Positions 35,257-44,060 of a stretch of 64,000 nucleotides of DNA are shown here, piece by piece. The notes beneath the pieces are model-generated. The model was given only the letters and a program-made list of their open reading frames with translations, did no database searches and had not been told where the DNA came from. Both the position numbers and the translations under genes were made by a program. Positions within the stretch are counted from its first letter, which is position 1. The number at the start of each line of letters is the position of its first letter. The stretch comes from Streptomyces sp. NRRL F-5727 (GTDB taxonomy: Bacteria; Actinomycetota; Actinomycetes; Streptomycetales; Streptomycetaceae): contig NZ_JOGX01000011.1 of NCBI RefSeq assembly GCF_000719555.1, positions 95,969-159,968 of the forward strand, written 5' to 3'.

Positions 35257-36983
35257 TCCGGTACATCCGGCGGGCCGCCGCGCTCTGTCTGCTGCTGCTC
35301 GCCGCGCTGCTGGTCAACGCGGCCCGGGTGATGCTGGTCGAGGCCGGCGAGCTGGACGCGAACCCGGCCAACCGGCGGAGCGCCATCGCCCGCTGGGCCG
35401 AGCCGCGCGGCGAGATCGTCGTCGACGGGAAGCCGGTCACCGGCTCCCGGGACAGCGGCCAGCAGCTGCGCTGGGAGCGGACCTACCGCCGGGGCCCGCT
35501 GTACGCGCCGGTGACCGGCTACGCCTCCCAGACGTACGGCACCACGATGGTCGAGCACGCGGAGGACGGGATCCTCGCCGGCACCGACCCGATGCTGGCG
35601 CCGCTGCCGCTGTGGAACGACCTCACCCGGGGCCGCTCCCCCGGCGGCGACGTGGTGACGACGATCCGCGCGCCGATGCAGGAGGCCGCCTACCGGGGGC
35701 TCGGCGGCAAGCGCGGCGCGGTCGTCGCGCTCGAACCGTCGAGCGGGCGGATCCTGACGCTGGTCTCCTCCCCCTCGTACGAGCCCGGCGTGCTCTCCGG
35801 CAACGGCCCGGACGTGAAGGACGCCTGGACCCGGCTGACCACCTCGCCGAACCAGCCGATGCTCAACCGGGCGCTGCGGCAGACCTATCCGCCCGGCTCC
35901 ACCTTCAAGATCGTGACGGCGGCGGCGGCGCTGGACGCGGGCGTGGTGCGGGACGTGGACGCGCCGACGGACACGCCGGACCCGTTCGTGCTGCCCGGCA
36001 CCCGGCAGGTGCTGCCGAACGCGGCCCGGGGCTGCGAGGACGCCTCTCTCGCGTACGCCCTCCAGTGGTCCTGCAACACCGTGATGGCCGGGCTCGGCGT
36101 GGACGTGGGCCTGGCCGGGATGGTGGAGGCGGCGGAACGGTTCGGCTTCGACGACACGACGCTGCGGGTGCCGTCCTGGGTGGCGAAGTCCAACTTCGAC
36201 CGCGACATGAGCCCGGACCAGCTGGCGCTGTCGTCGATCGGGCAGTTCAACACCACGGCGACCCCGCTCCAGATGGCGATGGTGGCGGCGGCGGTCGCCA
36301 ACACCGGGGAGATCGCACAGCCGTACCTGGTGGACCGGACGACGACCTCCGGCGGCACGACCGTGGACCGCACCCCGCGCCGCACCTACCGGCAGGCGAT
36401 GAGCCCGTCGACCGCGCTCCAGCTCCAGCGGCTGATGGTGAGGGCGGTGGACGAGGGGACCGGGTCGAACGCGGCGATCCCCGGGGCCCGGGTCGGCGGC
36501 AAGACCGGCACCGCGCAGCACGGCCTCGGCAACACGGGGACCCCGTACGCCTGGTTCATCGCCTGGGCGCAGGCGGAGGACTCGGGCCGGCCGGCCGTGG
36601 CGGTGGCGGTGGTCGTGGAGGACGCGGAGGCGTCCCGCACCGACATCAGCGGCGGCGGCAGCGCGGCGCCGATCGCCCGGGACGTGATGCGGGAGGCGCT
36701 CCGCCTGGAGGCGGAGGCGCGCGCGTCCGGCACGCCGGGACCGCGCGGCGCGCGGGCGCCGGCCCCGCAGACGAAGGCACCCCGCCCCGCCGGCCCGCCC
36801 GGCGGCCGGGCGCCGGAGGCCACACCCCCGCCCCACCCGCGGAAGGCACCGGTCACCCGCCCCGCCGGGGGCCGAGCGGCCACCCCGCCCGCGCCCCGCG
36901 GAGCGCCCGGGACGGGCGGGACCAGCGGGACGGGCGGGACCGGCGGGACCAGCGGGACGGGCGGGACCGGCGGGACGGGCTGA
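35253..36983 (+). CDS. class B penicillin-binding protein (transpeptidase)
   Basis: Monofunctional peptidoglycan transpeptidase, partner of the adjacent SEDS protein. The 576-aa product has an N-terminal membrane anchor (about 8-28), a PBP dimerisation region and a transpeptidase domain with S216-T-F-K219, S273-C-N275 and K417-T-G. Residues from about 490 to the end form a Pro/Ala- then Gly/Thr-rich tail (TGGTSGTGG repeats), encoded by GGGACGGGC-type DNA repeats; this tail is not conserved in the family. GTG start overlaps the upstream stop. Confidence 0.94.
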   Translation: MIRYIRRAAALCLLLLAALLVNAARVMLVEAGELDANPANRRSAIARWAEPRGEIVVDGKPVTGSRDSGQQLRWERTYRRGPLYAPVTGYASQTYGTTMVEHAEDGILAGTDPMLAPLPLWNDLTRGRSPGGDVVTTIRAPMQEAAYRGLGGKRGAVVALEPSSGRILTLVSSPSYEPGVLSGNGPDVKDAWTRLTTSPNQPMLNRALRQTYPPGSTFKIVTAAAALDAGVVRDVDAPTDTPDPFVLPGTRQVLPNAARGCEDASLAYALQWSCNTVMAGLGVDVGLAGMVEAAERFGFDDTTLRVPSWVAKSNFDRDMSPDQLALSSIGQFNTTATPLQMAMVAAAVANTGEIAQPYLVDRTTTSGGTTVDRTPRRTYRQAMSPSTALQLQRLMVRAVDEGTGSNAAIPGARVGGKTGTAQHGLGNTGTPYAWFIAWAQAEDSGRPAVAVAVVVEDAEASRTDISGGGSAAPIARDVMREALRLEAEARASGTPGPRGARAPAPQTKAPRPAGPPGGRAPEATPPPHPRKAPVTRPAGGRAATPPAPRGAPGTGGTSGTGGTGGTSGTGGTGGTG

Positions 36984-37060
36984 GCCGGGTATCGCCCCGC
37001 CCCACCCGCGCGGCGCACCAGTCACCCGCCCCGCCGCGGACCGCCGGCGCGGTGAGGGGC

Positions 37061-38176
37061 CTACTCCGCCGCGCCGTCCGCGACCGCCCGTGCCACCTCC
37101 GCCACGCGCTCGCGCTCCTCCGCCGCGAAGCGTTCCGCGTCCAGGCGCTCCGCGATCTCCTCGTCCTGGGTCATGAGGAGGTCGAGGTTGGAGTCGCCGA
37201 GGTCGAAGACGCCCATGTCGAGGTAGGCGCGCTGGAGGCGTTCGCCCCAGAGGCCGATGTCCTTGACGCAGGGCACGATCCGGCTGAAGAGCAGCTTCCG
37301 GAAGAGGTGCAGGAACTCGCTCTGCTCGCTGTACTCCTCCGCCTCCTTCCGCCCGACGCCGAAGCTCTCCAGGACCTCGACCCCGCGCAGCCGGTCCCGC
37401 ATCAGGTAGCAGCCCTCGATGACGAACTCCTCGCGTTCGCGCAGTTCGGCGTCGGTGAGCTGCTTGTAGTGGTCGCGCAGGGCCATCCGGCCGAAGGCGA
37501 CGTGCCGGGCCTCGTCCTGCATGACGTACGCGAGGATCTGCTTCGGCAGCGGCTTGTCGGTGGTGTCGCGGATCATGCCGAAGGCGGCGAGGGCCAGGCC
37601 CTCGATGAGCACCTGCATGCCGAGGTAGGGCATGTCCCAGCGGGAGTCGCGGAGGGTGTCGTCGAGGAGGGACTGGAGGTGGTCGTTGATCGGGTAGAGC
37701 ATCCCGATCTTCTCGTGCAGGAAGCGGCCGTAGATCTCGGCGTGCCGGGCCTCGTCCATGGTCTGGGTGGCGGAGTAGAACTTGGCGTCGAGGTCGGGCG
37801 CGGACTCGACGATCCGGGCGGCGCAGACCATGGCGCCCTGCTCGCCGTGGAGGAACTGGCTGAAGTTCCAGGAGGCGTAGTGCCGGCGCAGCTCGCCCTT
37901 GTCCTTCTCGGTGAGCTTGGCCCAGTGCCGGGTGCCGTACAGGGCGAGCGCCTCGTCGGGGGTGCCGAGCGGGTCGTACGGGTCGACCTCCAGCTCCCAG
38001 TCGATGCGGCGGGCGCCGTCCCACTGCTTGTCCTTGCCCTTCTGGTAGAGGGCGAGGAGCCGGTCACGGCCGGCGTCGGCCATGTCGTACTCCCAGGAGA
38101 AGCGGGCCTCTCCGGTGGCCGGGATCTCCCGGCCGGGTCCGGACGGGGGGTTCACGTAGAGCTCGTGGGTCGACAT
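37061..38176 (-). CDS. ferritin-like di-iron protein
   Basis: A 371-aa helical protein with a complete ferritin/R2-type ligand set: E112 (HGEQ), E142 and H145 (DEARH), E192 (IEG), E222 and H225 (second DEARH). This predicts a carboxylate-bridged di-iron site for O2 activation. It lacks the radical-tyrosine signature I would expect in a true ribonucleotide reductase R2, and the substrate is unknown. ATG 38176 chosen because GGAAGGAG lies upstream; a longer frame from 38227 is unlikely. Divergent from the AurF-like di-iron gene across 171 bp. Confidence 0.85.
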   Translation of the reverse strand: MSTHELYVNPPSGPGREIPATGEARFSWEYDMADAGRDRLLALYQKGKDKQWDGARRIDWELEVDPYDPLGTPDEALALYGTRHWAKLTEKDKGELRRHYASWNFSQFLHGEQGAMVCAARIVESAPDLDAKFYSATQTMDEARHAEIYGRFLHEKIGMLYPINDHLQSLLDDTLRDSRWDMPYLGMQVLIEGLALAAFGMIRDTTDKPLPKQILAYVMQDEARHVAFGRMALRDHYKQLTDAELREREEFVIEGCYLMRDRLRGVEVLESFGVGRKEAEEYSEQSEFLHLFRKLLFSRIVPCVKDIGLWGERLQRAYLDMGVFDLGDSNLDLLMTQDEEIAERLDAERFAAEERERVAEVARAVADGAAE

Positions 38177-38193
38177 CGACCACTCCTTCCGGC

Positions 38194-38208
38194 CTGACGG
38201 CACGTCAG
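38194..38208. promoter_or_regulatory. palindrome in the 5' leader of the ferritin-like gene
   Basis: CTGACG-GCA-CGTCAG, a perfect inverted repeat 18 bp upstream of the ATG. TGACGGGC is repeated at 38269 and 38281 nearby. Possible operator for the TetR protein at 39.4 kb; not shown. Confidence 0.4.
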
Positions 38209-38243
38209 CCGTCGCCAGCAGGCTCACACGTTGCTGGACGAAG

Positions 38244-38273
38244 CGTCAACAAGTCGTACACGAGGGATTGACG
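38244..38273. promoter_or_regulatory. divergent TTGACG -35-like boxes
   Basis: CGTCAA (38244-38249) and TTGACG (38268-38273) form an inverted pair separated by 18 bp in the middle of the divergent gap, so each strand has a -35-like TTGACG. On the plus strand TCTGAT follows at 17 bp. The -10 on the minus strand is poor. Confidence 0.35.
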
Positions 38274-38347
38274 GGCTTGCTGACGGGCAGTCTGATAGCG
38301 AGTGACCGACGGTAACCCGAACCCGCCGCCAGCGAGGTGTCCCCGCC

Positions 38348-39295
38348 ATGAGCCGCGCCACGAGCCCCTTCACCGAGCCCGACCTCACCCTGCTGCGGGA
38401 CGCCCTGGGGCCGCTCCGCGACCGCGAGCGGCTCGCCGAACGGCTCCTGGAGTCCTCCCGCAAGCACTCCCACGACCCCGACACCGAACTCGACTGGGAC
38501 GCGCCGTTCGAGGACGGGAAGTGGTACTGGCCGCCGGAGCTGGTCTCGCTCCACGGCACCCCGCTGTGGCACCGGATGTCCGAGGAACAGCGGATCGCCC
38601 TCTCCCGCCACGAGGCCGCCTCGCTCGCCTCGCTGGGCATCTGGTTCGAGGTCATCCTGATGCAGCTGCTCGTCCGGCACATCTACGACAAGTCGCTGAC
38701 CAGCCATCACGTGGGGTACGCGCTCACCGAGATCGCCGACGAGTGCCGCCACTCGATGATGTTCGCCCGGCTGATCCGCAAGAGCGGGACCGGCGAGTAC
38801 CCGGTGCCGCGGGTCTACCACAACCTCGGGCGCGTCCTGAAGACCGTCTCCACCACCCCCGGTTCCTTCGCCGCCACCCTGCTCGGCGAGGAGATCCTCG
38901 ACTGGATGCAGCGGCTGACCTTCCCGGACGAGCGGGTCCAGCCGCTGGTGCGCGGGGTCACCCGGATCCATGTGGTGGAGGAGGCCCGGCACGTGCGGTA
39001 CGCCCGCGAGGAGCTGCGCCGGCAGATGGTGACGGCGCCGCGCTGGGAGCGGGAGTTCACCCGGCTCAGCTGCGGAGAGGCCGCCCGGGTCTTCTCCACC
39101 TGCTTCGTCAACCCGGCGGTGTACGACGCGGTGGGCCTGGACCGGCGGGAGGCGGTCGCCCAGGTGCGGGCGAGCGGACACCGGCGGGAGGTCATGCAGA
39201 GCGGCGCCCGGCGCCTGACGGACTTCCTCGACGACATCGGGGTGCTGCGCGGCCCGGGCCGCCGGCTGTGGCGCTCGTCGGGACTGCTGGCCTGA
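38348..39295 (+). CDS. AurF-like di-iron oxygenase
   Basis: Homologue of the N-oxygenase AurF (p-aminobenzoate N-oxygenase family), 315 aa. All seven iron ligands can be placed with AurF spacing: E101, E132 and H135 (DECRH), E181, H208, E212 and H215 (HVVEEARH). The family oxidises aryl-amines but also acts on other substrates, so the reaction is open. ATG 38348 with GAGGTG upstream. Divergent from the ferritin-like di-iron gene; a TetR regulator follows on the same strand 147 bp later. Confidence 0.88.
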   Translation: MSRATSPFTEPDLTLLRDALGPLRDRERLAERLLESSRKHSHDPDTELDWDAPFEDGKWYWPPELVSLHGTPLWHRMSEEQRIALSRHEAASLASLGIWFEVILMQLLVRHIYDKSLTSHHVGYALTEIADECRHSMMFARLIRKSGTGEYPVPRVYHNLGRVLKTVSTTPGSFAATLLGEEILDWMQRLTFPDERVQPLVRGVTRIHVVEEARHVRYAREELRRQMVTAPRWEREFTRLSCGEAARVFSTCFVNPAVYDAVGLDRREAVAQVRASGHRREVMQSGARRLTDFLDDIGVLRGPGRRLWRSSGLLA

Positions 39296-39324
39296 GGGGA
39301 GGGTGCGCCGGGACGGCGGGGGCG

Positions 39325-39430
39325 GCTTCCGGCCAGGGACGGGAGCGGCACCGGGCGGGTTCCGGCCACGGTCCGGAGCGGTACCGGGGCAGGCTTCCGG
39401 CCGGGGCGCCGGAGCGGGCGGTACCGGGGT
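39325..39430. repeat. three 33-35-bp tandem repeats
   Basis: Copies starting near 39326, 39359 and 39394 share TTCCGGCC...CGGAGCGG..ACCGGGG. They fill the gap before the TetR start codon. Confidence 0.8.
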
Positions 39431-39442
39431 TACGCTGCGGGC

Positions 39443-40165
39443 ATGACGAGCGCCGCCTCCCCCGCGTACCGCCGGCTCAGCGTCGAGGAGCGGCGCGGCC
39501 AGCTCCTGGAGGCCGCGCTCGGGCTCTTCGCGCACCGGGCCCCCGAGGACGTGTCGCTCGACGACGTCGCCGAGGCCGCCGGGGTCTCCCGGCCGCTGGT
39601 CTACCGCTACTTCCCCGGCGGCAAGCAGCAGCTGTACGAGGCCGCCCTGCGCTCCTCGGCGGACGCCCTGCACCGCTGTTTCGCCGAGCCGGCCGAGGGC
39701 CCGCCCACCGAGCGGCTCGGCCGGGTCCTCGACCGCTACCTGGCCTTCGTGGACGGCCACGACGCCGGTTTCAGCGCGCTGCTGCGCGGCGGCAGCGTCG
39801 TCGAGACCGCGCACACGGCCGCGATCGTGGACGAGGTGCGGCGGGCCGCGGCCGGGCAGATCTTCCTGCACCTGGGCGTGGAGCGGCCGGGCGGGCGGCT
39901 CGGGATGCTGGTCCGCACCTGGATCGCGGCCGTCGAGGCGGCCTCCCTCCTCTGGCTCGGCGACGGCAAGCGGCCGGACGCGGGCGAGCTGCGCGACTGG
40001 CTGGTCGACCATCTCGTCGCGCTGCTCGCCGCGAGCTCCGCGCGCGACCCCGAGACCGCGGAGGTCGTCCGGCGGCTGCTCGCCCAGGAGACCCCCGACG
40101 GTCCGGTCGCCGGTCTCGCCCGCCGTCTCGCGCCGCTCGCCGGCGAGGCGGCGCACCTGCTCTGA
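39443..40165 (+). CDS. TetR-family transcriptional regulator
   Basis: A 240-aa regulator with a helix-turn-helix near residues 28-60 (VSLDDVAEAAGVSRPLVYRYFPGGKQQLYEAA in family position) and a helical ligand-binding domain. ATG start at 39443, but no clear ribosome site. It is co-directional with the AurF-like gene and likely regulates it or the divergent ferritin-like gene. Ligand unknown. Confidence 0.88.
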   Translation: MTSAASPAYRRLSVEERRGQLLEAALGLFAHRAPEDVSLDDVAEAAGVSRPLVYRYFPGGKQQLYEAALRSSADALHRCFAEPAEGPPTERLGRVLDRYLAFVDGHDAGFSALLRGGSVVETAHTAAIVDEVRRAAAGQIFLHLGVERPGGRLGMLVRTWIAAVEAASLLWLGDGKRPDAGELRDWLVDHLVALLAASSARDPETAEVVRRLLAQETPDGPVAGLARRLAPLAGEAAHLL

Positions 40166-40202
40166 CCGCCCGCGCCCGGGGCGGCCGGGAGAGACTGGTG
40201 GG

Positions 40203-40532
40203 GTGAGAAGCGAGAACACCCCCTTCCGCGGCGGCCCGCTCGACGGGCGGGTGCTGCCCATCCTGCTCGGCGCGACCGGCCACCCGCCGAAGTGGTACGA
40301 GGTGCCGGTGCCGGCCCACGACGGCCGGCCGCCCATGCTGTACACGTACCGGCGCGAGCCCGCGGGCCACACCAAGCGGCTCGGCCTCCAGCGCGGCTGG
40401 GTCTACGAGTACGCCCCCGAGGGCCGCGAGCGGCGCGAGCTGAAGTGGCCGTGGTCCAAGCCGACCCCCCGCCCCGACGGTCCCGACGGGCCCGAGGAGC
40501 CCGGGCGGTCCCCCGGAGAGCCGAACGGGTGA
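40203..40532 (+). CDS. small conserved hypothetical protein
   Basis: A 109-aa soluble protein; the first 80 residues look folded (GGPLDGRVLPILLGATGHPPKWYEVPVP, split here as GGPLDGRVLP and PPKWYEVPVP) and the end is a Pro/Gly/Glu-rich tail. I recognise it as a type common in Streptomyces without known role. GTG start at 40203, 37 bp after the TetR gene. Coding character is supported by third-position GC and position between two real genes. Confidence 0.65.
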   Translation: MRSENTPFRGGPLDGRVLPILLGATGHPPKWYEVPVPAHDGRPPMLYTYRREPAGHTKRLGLQRGWVYEYAPEGRERRELKWPWSKPTPRPDGPDGPEEPGRSPGEPNG

Positions 40533-40621
40533 GTCGGGAGGGCGCGCCCCGCTTCGTACGGTAATCGGATGAATCGACGCGCCATGATGCCTCCGGAGCC
40601 CGCTCTGGAGGTGGTGGTGAC

Positions 40622-42097
40622 GTGTCGCGAAGGCTGCTGCGCACGGTCTGTACGGGAGCGCTGGCCGCGCTGACGGCCCTGACCGGCACGGCGGCGGCCG
40701 TGCCCGTACCGCCCGGTCCGCCGGCGGACCCGCCCGCCGAATCGGCGCCGATCGCCTGGGCGGACCCGGCGGCGGAACCGGTCGGACCGGTGGACCCGGA
40801 CGCGGCGGCGGCCGCCGCACGGGACACGGAGACCCCACCGGACGAAGAAGCCGGACCGGACGGAGAAGCCGGACCGGACGGAGAAGCCGGACCGGACGGA
40901 GAAGCCGGACCGGACGCGGAAGCCGGACCGGCAGACGCAGCCGAGCCCGGCGAGGCAGCCGCTCCCGCCGGAGAGGCCGCTCCCGCCGCGGAGGCCGACG
41001 ACGCCGCCGCGCTCGCGCCCTCCGGCGGGGACTCCGTGGCGACGCTGCTCACACGGCTCCGCACCCTCTACCGGCAGGCCGAGGAGGCCACGGAGCGGTT
41101 CAACGCCGCCGAGGAGGCGCTGCGGCTCCAGAACACCGCCACCCGGCGGGTCACCGCCGACCTGGAGACCGCCCGGACCGCGCTCGCGCGGGGCCGGGCC
41201 GAGGCGGGGCGGCTGGCCCGTGAGCAGTACCAGGGCCGCACCGGCTTCGCCTCCCCGCTGCGGCTGCTCTTCGCCCCGGACCCCCAGTCGGCCCTCGACG
41301 CCCGGCATCTGATGGACCGCACGGCCCGCGACCGGGCCTCCGCCGTGCCCCGGCTCCAGGCCGCCGAGCGCCGGGCCGCCGCGCTGGCCGCCGCCTCCCG
41401 CACCGCGCTCGGCCGGCAGAAGACGCTCGCCACCCGGCAGCGGACCCGGCGGGACGAGGTGCGGCGGAAGCTCGCCGAGGTCGAGGGGCTGCTCGCCTCG
41501 CTCTCCGCCGAGCAGCTGGCGCGCCTGACCGAGCTGGAGCGGGCCGAGACGGCCGGCGCCCAGCGCGAACTCCTCGACTCGGGCGTCCTCGACCCCGCCC
41601 TCACCCCGTCCCGGGCGGGCGCGGAGGCGCTGGCCTTCGCCGTCGGGGAGCTGGGCAAGCCGTACGAGTGGGGCGCGGAGGGCCCGGACAGCTACGACTG
41701 CTCGGGGCTGACGCAGCGGGCGTGGGCGGCGGCCGGCCGGGAGATCCCGCGCACCAGCCAGGAGCAGTGGGCGGAGCTGCCCCGGGTGGCGCTGGGCGAG
41801 CTGCGGCCCGGGGACCTGGTGGTGTACTTCCCCGGCGCCACGCACGTGGCCCTCTACCTGGGTGAGGGCCTGGTCGTGCAGGCCCCGCGGCCGGGCGGGC
41901 GGGTGAAGGTCTCCCCCCTCGCGGCGAACCCGCTGCTCGGGGCCGTACGGCCGGATCCCGGCGGCACGGCCCTGGCGTCGTACACCCCGCCGGCCCTCCC
42001 GGAGGGCGCCCGGGAGGGCTCGGACGAGGGGTACGACAGGGGGTCCGGCACGAGGTGGGGCGGCGGCGGTCAGGCTCCGGCGACGGACGCCAGGTAG
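40622..42097 (+). CDS. secreted NlpC/P60 peptidoglycan hydrolase with coiled coil
   Basis: A 491-aa exported protein: signal peptide (1-26), an Ala/Pro/Glu linker with EAGPDG repeats (about residues 75-100, from 18-bp DNA repeats at 40846-40931), a coiled coil (about 138-315), and a C-terminal NlpC/P60 domain with Cys360 (SYDCSGL), His408 (ATHVALYLG) and Gln420 as third residue. It should cleave D-gamma-Glu-diaminopimelate bonds. GTG start at 40622. Its 3' end overlaps the convergent flavoprotein gene by 28 bp. Confidence 0.93.
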   Translation: MSRRLLRTVCTGALAALTALTGTAAAVPVPPGPPADPPAESAPIAWADPAAEPVGPVDPDAAAAAARDTETPPDEEAGPDGEAGPDGEAGPDGEAGPDAEAGPADAAEPGEAAAPAGEAAPAAEADDAAALAPSGGDSVATLLTRLRTLYRQAEEATERFNAAEEALRLQNTATRRVTADLETARTALARGRAEAGRLAREQYQGRTGFASPLRLLFAPDPQSALDARHLMDRTARDRASAVPRLQAAERRAAALAAASRTALGRQKTLATRQRTRRDEVRRKLAEVEGLLASLSAEQLARLTELERAETAGAQRELLDSGVLDPALTPSRAGAEALAFAVGELGKPYEWGAEGPDSYDCSGLTQRAWAAAGREIPRTSQEQWAELPRVALGELRPGDLVVYFPGATHVALYLGEGLVVQAPRPGGRVKVSPLAANPLLGAVRPDPGGTALASYTPPALPEGAREGSDEGYDRGSGTRWGGGGQAPATDAR

Positions 42098-43305
42098 GCG
42101 GACGCCTTCTCCGGGTCGAAGAAGAAGTCCTCGAAGTCGGCCGGGTCGTCGAAGCCGTTGGCGAAGCGGTCGGCGACCGGCTGGAGCTGTCCGGCCGCGC
42201 CGAGCAGGTTCAGGACGTGCTCCGGCGGCGGCGCCAGCATGGCGTTGGTCCACTTGGTGACCGGCTCGGCGGTCTTCCAGTAGCGGTCGAACGCGGACCG
42301 CATCCACTCCTCGTCGAAGGGCCGGTCGCCGTGCTCGACGATGGCCGCGAGGTAGGCGGCGGCGCACTTGGACGCGGAGTTGGAGCCCTGGCCGGTGATC
42401 GGGTCGTTGGCGACGACGACGTCGGCGACGCCGAGGACCAGGCCGCCGCCGGGGAGCCGGCCGATCGGGTTGCGGACGGTCGGCGCGTACCGGCCGGCGA
42501 GGGTGCCGCCGGCGTCGGTCAGCTCGACCCGGGTGGCGCGCGCGTACTCCCAGGGCAGGAACTTCTCCATCAGCTCCAGCGTCAGCGCCAGGTGCTCGGC
42601 GGGGTCCTTGACGCCCTGGAAGGCGTCGACGGGGCCGCCCGGGACGCCCTCCCAGAAGAGGATGTCGGCCCGGCCGCCGAGGGTGAGGGTCGGCATCACG
42701 AAGAGCTCGCCGACGCCGGGCACGAGGTTGCAGCGGACCGCGTCGAAGTCGGGGTGCTCGGGGCGCGGGCCGAGCCCGTGCACGTACGCGACGGCGAGCG
42801 CGCGCTGCGGCTCGGCGTACGGGGAGCGGTCGGCGTCGCGGCCGAACATGGAGACCAGCTCGCCCTTGCCGGCGGCGACGAGCACCAGGTCGTAGCGGCG
42901 GGCGAAGTAGTCGAGGTCGCCGACGGCCGCGCCGTGGATGACGAGCTGTCCGCCGCGCTGGGCGAAGGTCTCCATCCAGCCGGCCATCTTCACGCGCTGG
43001 TCGACGGACTGGGCGTAGCCGTCGAGCTTCCCGACCCAGTCGATGAGACGGGCGGAGTCGGGGCCGGCGACGGAGACGCCGAGGCCCTCGATCCTCGGGG
43101 CCTGGGACTCCCAGAAGTTCAGGCCGAGGTCGCGCTCGTGCCCGAGCGCGGTGTCGAACATGCACTGGGTGGACATGACGCGGCCGGAGCGGATCTCGTC
43201 CGCGGTCCGGTTCGACATCAGGGTGACCTCGTACCCGTGGGACTGGAGGCCGAGGGCGAGCTGGAGACCGGACTGTCCGGCGCCGACTATGAGTATCTTC
43301 CGCAT
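42070..43305 (-). CDS. styrene/indole monooxygenase (StyA)-like flavoprotein
   Basis: FAD-dependent group E monooxygenase-like protein, 411 aa, with N-terminal Rossmann motif VGAGQSGLQLALGLQ (G8-x-G10-x-x-G13) and the later FAD motif region VVVANDPITGQGSN. StyA enzymes epoxidise styrene or indole using FADH2 from a partner reductase; no reductase gene is next to it. ATG start at 43305. It is 38 bp downstream of cvnD and co-directional, so it may be part of the conservon operon. Confidence 0.87.
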   Translation of the reverse strand: MRKILIVGAGQSGLQLALGLQSHGYEVTLMSNRTADEIRSGRVMSTQCMFDTALGHERDLGLNFWESQAPRIEGLGVSVAGPDSARLIDWVGKLDGYAQSVDQRVKMAGWMETFAQRGGQLVIHGAAVGDLDYFARRYDLVLVAAGKGELVSMFGRDADRSPYAEPQRALAVAYVHGLGPRPEHPDFDAVRCNLVPGVGELFVMPTLTLGGRADILFWEGVPGGPVDAFQGVKDPAEHLALTLELMEKFLPWEYARATRVELTDAGGTLAGRYAPTVRNPIGRLPGGGLVLGVADVVVANDPITGQGSNSASKCAAAYLAAIVEHGDRPFDEEWMRSAFDRYWKTAEPVTKWTNAMLAPPPEHVLNLLGAAGQLQPVADRFANGFDDPADFEDFFFDPEKASAYLASVAGA

Positions 43306-43343
43306 GGGTGGAGCTCCTGGCGAGAACGGGGAGGGTGGGGCGG

Positions 43344-44060
43344 CTACTCGGGCGTCGCGGAGAGCGCGTGCTCGACCATGGCGAGCAGGGTCTCGACGAC
43401 GCTGTAGCGCTTGCGCGCGTCCATGATCACCACGGGGACCTCGGGGGTGATCGTCAGGGCCTCCCTGACGTCCTCCGGGTCGAACCGCTCGGTGCCCTCG
43501 AAGTGGTTGACGGCGACGACGTACGGCAGGCCGCAGCTCTCGAAGTAGTCGAGCGCCGGGAAGCAGTCGGTGAGTCGGCGGGTGTCGGCGAGCACGATCG
43601 CCCCGATCGCGCCGCGCACGAGGTCGTCCCACATGAACCAGAAGCGCTGCTGGCCCGGGGTGCCGAAGACGTAGAGGACCAGGTCGTTGTCGAGCGTGAT
43701 CCGGCCGAAGTCCATCGCCACGGTGGTGGTGAGCTTGTCCGGGGTGGCGGTGAGGTCGTCGGTCTCCTCGCTCGCCCGGGTCATCAGCGCCTCGGTCTGG
43801 AGCGGGGTGATCTCCGAGACCGCGCGGACGAAGGTGGTCTTGCCGACGCCGAAGCCGCCCGCGACCACGATCTTCGTCGCGATCGGGGCGCGGGAGTGGT
43901 CGAGCTGCCAGTCCTGGGCGCCGTCCTCGGGGTCGGGTTCCCCGGTGGCGGGCCCGGGCTGGGCGGGGATGGCGGCGGTGGGGACGGTCTCCGCCGGGGA
44001 GGCGGCGGGGGTGTCGACGGCGGTGTCGACGGCGGTGGCGTCAGAGACGACGGAGTCCAC
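43344..44060 (-). CDS. cvnD: conservon GTP/ATP-binding protein CvnD
   Basis: Small Ras-like NTPase, 238 aa. An Ala/Pro/Thr-rich N-terminus (1-55) is followed by the P-loop GGFGVGKTTF and a switch-II region YVFGTPGQQRFWFMW. The base-specificity motif is VNHFEG rather than NKxD, as usual in CvnD. GTG start at 44060 overlaps the end of cvnC by 20 bp. It is the output GTPase of the conservon complex, a bacterial analogue of receptor-G-protein modules. Confidence 0.93.
   Translation of the reverse strand: MDSVVSDATAVDTAVDTPAASPAETVPTAAIPAQPGPATGEPDPEDGAQDWQLDHSRAPIATKIVVAGGFGVGKTTFVRAVSEITPLQTEALMTRASEETDDLTATPDKLTTTVAMDFGRITLDNDLVLYVFGTPGQQRFWFMWDDLVRGAIGAIVLADTRRLTDCFPALDYFESCGLPYVVAVNHFEGTERFDPEDVREALTITPEVPVVIMDARKRYSVVETLLAMVEHALSATPE

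Noticed and set aside
37061..38176. Ribonucleotide reductase R2 identity
   Set aside because: Iron ligands fit but no R1 partner is near, and R2-specific C-terminus and radical tyrosine are not evident.
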